This document shows positions 61,271-64,000 of a stretch of DNA of 64,000 nt, one piece after another. Source of the DNA: Crenobacter cavernae (lineage in GTDB: Bacteria; Pseudomonadota; Gammaproteobacteria; Burkholderiales; Chromobacteriaceae); contig NZ_CP031337.1 of the NCBI RefSeq assembly GCF_003355495.1, positions 625,001 through 689,000 on the forward strand. Reading direction: 5' to 3'. Below the pieces are notes generated by a model. That model worked only from the letters and a program-made list of their open reading frames with translations. It did not search any database and was not told the DNA's origin. Made by a program: the position numbers and the translations under genes. Each line of letters opens with the position of its first letter. Within the stretch, counting starts at the first letter, position 1.

Positions 61271-61305
61271 TTACGTGTCCGCCTATGCGTTAAACATAGC
61301 CATAT

Positions 61306-61358
61306 GTATGAACTATAGTTCATACAGGCGCAAGTGTTGTTTTGAACTATTGTTCAAA
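61306..61358 (-). promoter_or_regulatory. Twin operators upstream of the DUF4160/DUF2442 pair
   Basis: GTATGAACTATAGTTCATAC (61306-61325) is a perfect 20-base palindrome, and TTTGAACTATTGTTCAAA (61341-61358) has perfect seven-base arms. Both share TGAACTAT-GTTCA. Centres are 34 bases apart. They lie in the 88-base gap between the HTH gene stop and the DUF4160 start. Confidence 0.8.
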
Positions 61359-61544
61359 CTATTTTGCCATTGGCAACCCCCGAACAGCATCATCCCAATG
61401 CTGATCTCGCTCGGGATTACTGGCGATCTTGCTGATCCAGGTCTCGGATTTTCCCCAGCGGGCGGCCAGCGCTCGCCCCGTCCAGCCGCGTCGTTTGAAC
61501 TCGGCCTTGAACTCGTCCGGTGTCAGTCGTTTATCAGTAGACAT
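61359..61544 (-). CDS. Small HTH protein
   Basis: A 61-residue protein: MSTDKRLTPDEFKAEFKRRGWTGRALAARWGKSETWISKIASNPERDQHWDDAVRGLP with a helix-turn-helix (TGRALAARWGKSETWISKIA). Very similar small proteins occur in many proteobacterial islands. It lies directly upstream of the twin operators and is the obvious candidate to bind them. Confidence 0.78.
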   Translation of the reverse strand: MSTDKRLTPDEFKAEFKRRGWTGRALAARWGKSETWISKIASNPERDQHWDDAVRGLPMAK

Positions 61545-61577
61545 TTGTACCTATACTGCAAATATTTGAATCCAAGT

Positions 61578-62258
61578 TCAATCATAACGCTGTTTCGTAC
61601 ATAGCGCGAAGCTGTTTTTCTCTACGTGGATATAGGCCGATGTGACCTCGGTATCCTGATGACCTAGGAGAATGGCAACCTGCTCCAGCGTCACGCCGGA
61701 CTTGAGCAAGGCGCTGGCAAATGAGCGCCTGCCAGCATGGCTGCTGGTCTTTATGCCGGCTGCTCGGTACAAATCGCGGAATCTGGCTTCCAGTGCGTCG
61801 GCGGCCCAATAATCGACCTTTCGGCCATCCGGCAGCGTCCGGCGTTTGCGCACCAGCTCGAAGCTACTACCTCGATGCGTGAGCAACAGCTTGGTGCAGG
61901 GCATCAGGCCGCGATACTCGGCGTCGCCAAGGGCACACCCAAGTCGATGACTCAGCCGGTACGACAGATAGGTTTCAAGTGCGACGCGGAGCTTCGGACT
62001 GGTGAGAAAAATAAGGCGGGCACGGCAGTTCTTTGTGGTCTCGGCGCGCAACTGCACCTCGTCGCGGAGCCTGCCGGTCGGCCATAGCACGTCACGGATT
62101 TCAAGGCGGGCAGCCTCCGTGCAACGAATGCCAGTCGCATGAGTTAGAAGGATGGCGAGGCAATCGCGCTCGGGGTGGCGACTGGTTGCCTGGGTGACGG
62201 CTAGGACATGGCGAAGCTGTGATGGTTTGAGCGTGGGGGCTCGTTTGATGGCGGGCAT
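61578..62258 (-). CDS. Compact tyrosine recombinase
   Basis: A 226-residue catalytic-domain-only recombinase. The first arginine is in HATGIRCTEAARLEI, HxxR is SHAGRRSFASALL (about 180) and the tyrosine is in LGHQDTEVTSAYIHV (about 207). It lacks the N-terminal arm-binding domain. Such short forms occur in islands and integron-like elements. The gene faces away from a truncated membrane gene to its right. Confidence 0.85.
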   Translation of the reverse strand: MPAIKRAPTLKPSQLRHVLAVTQATSRHPERDCLAILLTHATGIRCTEAARLEIRDVLWPTGRLRDEVQLRAETTKNCRARLIFLTSPKLRVALETYLSYRLSHRLGCALGDAEYRGLMPCTKLLLTHRGSSFELVRKRRTLPDGRKVDYWAADALEARFRDLYRAAGIKTSSHAGRRSFASALLKSGVTLEQVAILLGHQDTEVTSAYIHVEKNSFALCTKQRYD

Positions 62259-62263
62259 GGAAC

Positions 62264-62302
62264 CTCTCTGAAAAGTGCCGGTTTCATTAACGATTCAGAG
62301 AG
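62264..62302. promoter_or_regulatory. Inverted repeat at the recombinase promoter
   Basis: CTCTCTGAA (62264-62272) and TTCAGAGAG (62294-62302), nine-base perfect arms separated by 21 bases, just upstream of the recombinase start. Candidate autoregulatory or recombination site. Confidence 0.55.
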
Positions 62303-62342
62303 AGTTGCGCGGGGCGTCTTTTTCAAGCGTACCACCGCGCCG

Positions 62343-62723
62343 TTGTTGATGTCCTCGGAAAATGGTAAGGAGCGGGTGATTGCACTGCCGGACGACAGTT
62401 CATTTTCGGTCCGGGCCGGCCAAGAGATCATGCTGATTGGCGTACACAGCCTGCATCTCGAGAAGAACACGGTTTACTACATTGCTCTTGTCAATCACGC
62501 TACAGAGAGATGGGTGACGCTAAGCCAACGCGATGTGCTCCGGCGGCTGGCGAGAATCAACAGTGCCGCAGCACAGGGGTTGGTTAACCTGTTTGTCCTT
62601 GCCACGCTTGGCGCCGGTGTGATCGTACTCATGCTCATTAACAGGTCGATGCACATTAACTACGCCGCACCGATAAACCAACACGTCCAGCAGATCGCCC
62701 AATGGAGCCTCCAACAGACCTAG
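62343..62723 (+). CDS. Membrane protein, N-terminus apparently missing
   Basis: The frame from TTG at 62343 gives 126 residues with one clear membrane span (LVNLFVLATLGAGVIVLMLI, about residues 79-98). The frame stays open leftward to the recombinase region with natural-looking sequence (FINDSERVARGVFFKRTTAPLL) and no ribosome-binding site is seen, so it is probably the C-terminal part of a longer gene. No family is recognised. Confidence 0.55.
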   Translation: MLMSSENGKERVIALPDDSSFSVRAGQEIMLIGVHSLHLEKNTVYYIALVNHATERWVTLSQRDVLRRLARINSAAAQGLVNLFVLATLGAGVIVLMLINRSMHINYAAPINQHVQQIAQWSLQQT

Positions 62724-62786
62724 GCCTCCATACCCAGGCGAAAAGCGGGGTAAGATAGGACTGCTCCTCCAAAATAAGGCATAGCC

Positions 62787-63563
62787 ATGAAAGCTTTGGT
62801 GGTCAGCGATCTGCACCTGGAGTTCTCGACACTGGATCTGGATGTTTCTGGCATCGATATCGTTATCCTCGCCGGCGACATCCATCTGGGTACACGTGCT
62901 CTTCCCTGGATTCAGGCTCATTGCGCAGACCTGCCGGTGATCTATGTGCCCGGCAACCATGAGTTCTATCGCGGGGAGTATAGCCGCGTGTTGAGTGATC
63001 TTAGGGCAGCAGCTGACAAGACGCCGAACGTTCATCTCCTCGACAAAGAGAGCCTTGTCATCGGCGATATCGAGTTCCTGGGGGCCATCTTGTGGACCGA
63101 TTTTGCCCTCAACGGTGACACGCCTGAAGAGATACGCATCGCAGAATCATTTGCGGCGACTCGCCTGACGGATTTCACGGGAACAATTCGTTTTGAGGAG
63201 CACGGCAACTTCCGCCGCTTCCGGCCCAGTGACACGGCCTTGCTACACGCTGAAGCCAAGGCTTGGCTCGCCAGACGCTTGTATGAGCCAAGCGAGAAGA
63301 AGCGCGTTGTGATCACACATCACCTACCTTCAGCTCATAGTGTCGCCCCTAGGTTCCAGAACGACCAACTCTCCCCTGCCTTCGCCAGCAGGCTCGACTC
63401 GTTGGTGGAACTCGCCGACGTGTGGATTCATGGACATACCCACGACAGCTTCGATTATCAACTCGGGAAATGCCGGGTTGTCTGCAACCCGCGTGGCTAC
63501 GTGGTTGCAGGCCGACCTCCAGAAAATACATCGTTCACACCAAGACTAATCATCACCCTCTGA
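62787..63563 (+). CDS. Metallophosphoesterase
   Basis: A 258-residue calcineurin-like phosphoesterase with AAGGCA upstream. All five metal motifs are present: SDLHLE (DxH), LAGDIHLG (GD), VPGNHEFY (GNHE), VITHH (H) and IHGHTHDSF (GHxH). Substrate unknown; many such proteins hydrolyse cyclic nucleotides or modify RNA ends. Stands alone. Confidence 0.9.
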   Translation: MKALVVSDLHLEFSTLDLDVSGIDIVILAGDIHLGTRALPWIQAHCADLPVIYVPGNHEFYRGEYSRVLSDLRAAADKTPNVHLLDKESLVIGDIEFLGAILWTDFALNGDTPEEIRIAESFAATRLTDFTGTIRFEEHGNFRRFRPSDTALLHAEAKAWLARRLYEPSEKKRVVITHHLPSAHSVAPRFQNDQLSPAFASRLDSLVELADVWIHGHTHDSFDYQLGKCRVVCNPRGYVVAGRPPENTSFTPRLIITL

Positions 63564-63580
63564 ACGCTTGAGATACGCAG

Positions 63581-64000
63581 GGCGCTGTTGCACAAATGCC
63601 GGTCAGGGCGCGGAGCCCCTTTCCCGGACGGATTTATGCCACTCGGACGGTGGTCGGCGTGCCCAGATGTGTGAAGCGATTCAGGATCGCCGCCCGCACC
63701 TGCAACTCCGCCACCTGACGATCGAAGTCTCTGGCCATCACCCGTTCGCCCAGGAGCTTGAAGCACCGCATCTTGGTTTCGACCAGGCTGCGCCGGTGCT
63801 AGCCGCTCCATGTCTTCCAGATCGCCCGACCCAGATGCCGTGTGGTGCGCAGGATCTCGTTACGAGCAACGGCACCCGGTCGATTCTCTTTCCACAGCTT
63901 GGCATTCTTGCGGGTCGGTATCACCGCAGCGGCCTGGCGCCGGGTGATCGCCTCATGGCAGCCCTGGGTGTCGTAGGCGCCATCGCCGCTCACGGAAAGC
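63581..64000 (-). mobile_element. IS5-family element, left end (runs off the window)
   Basis: The end GGCGCTGTTGCACAAAT (63581-63597) resembles the GGCTTTGTTGCATAAC ends of the other IS5 elements here but is a different member. The transposase gene it carries extends beyond the window. Confidence 0.8.
63634..64000 (-). pseudogene. IS5 transposase C-terminal part with amber codon
   Basis: The frame reads SGDGAYDTQGCHEAITRRQAAAVIPTRKNAK to AIWKTWSG, then TAG at 63799-63801, then HRRSLVETKMRCFKLLGERVMARDFDRQVAEL to the natural stop at 63634. The tyrosine of SGYHRRS became a stop (TAC to TAG). The N-terminal half lies outside the window. Confidence 0.8.

Overview
The first 31 kb look like ordinary chromosome of a high-GC (about 65 %) betaproteobacterium. 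Gene content (ubiD, yggL, ttcA, a polyamine ABC transporter, a wbp-type O-antigen locus) suits the Neisseriales/Chromobacteriaceae, but the taxon is an inference. Codon use is even, genes are tightly packed, and many neighbours overlap by ATGA or TGATG.

Core region (1-30.9 kb). Left to right: a partial HAD nucleotidase, a VanZ-like membrane protein, potDCBA (minus strand), a cysteine-synthase-like enzyme, ubiD, yggL, a RhtB exporter, a cupin and a DUF1059 protein. A surface-polysaccharide locus follows, read on the minus strand from 26.4 down to 11.4 kb. It holds wbpB, a lipoprotein, wbpD, an FAD oxidoreductase, wbpE, wzx, an acyltransferase, three glycosyltransferases, an alanyl-tRNA editing protein, a second sugar aminotransferase, and one long protein that joins a phosphoglycosyl transferase to a nucleotide-sugar dehydratase. 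WbpB, WbpE and WbpD match three successive steps toward a 2,3-diacetamido uronic acid sugar; the first dehydrogenase is not in the window. Housekeeping genes (spermidine-synthase-like, ttcA, a pteridine-reductase-like SDR, a MidA-like methyltransferase) lead to a tRNA-Met gene. Throughout this region a short DNA word, TTGGCCGAG (best form AAGGTTGGCCGAGC), occurs 34 times on both strands, in several reading frames and between genes. I found it once in the following 33 kb. It behaves like a DNA-uptake or similar genome-wide signature word.

Accessory region (30.9-64 kb). The tRNA-Met 3' half is repeated at 35.63 kb, bracketing a 4.66 kb integrative element with a tyrosine recombinase, a KfrA-like protein, an IS5 remnant, a lone integron gene cassette with a good attC site, and a 59-codon ORF. 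To its right lie a decayed RhuM/Fic gene, RelBE and HipBA toxin-antitoxin systems with visible operators, an IS3 element, IS debris, an XRE/HAD pair with twin operators, an IS5 element interrupted by another IS3 element, an Eco29kI-like restriction-modification system with Vsr, a broken gene, a PIN-like protein and a TPR protein with 11 repeats. Next is a 2.5 kb ISL3-type transposon carrying a MNT/HEPN toxin-antitoxin pair, a 657-residue tyrosine recombinase with an internal helix-turn-helix, an IS5 fragment, a cluster of small unknown genes, a DUF4160/DUF2442 pair with its own HTH gene and operators, a compact recombinase, a metallophosphoesterase, and the end of another IS5 element that runs off the window.

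In short, a conserved chromosome meets a layered mobile island at a tRNA gene. I see no rRNA operon and no CRISPR array.
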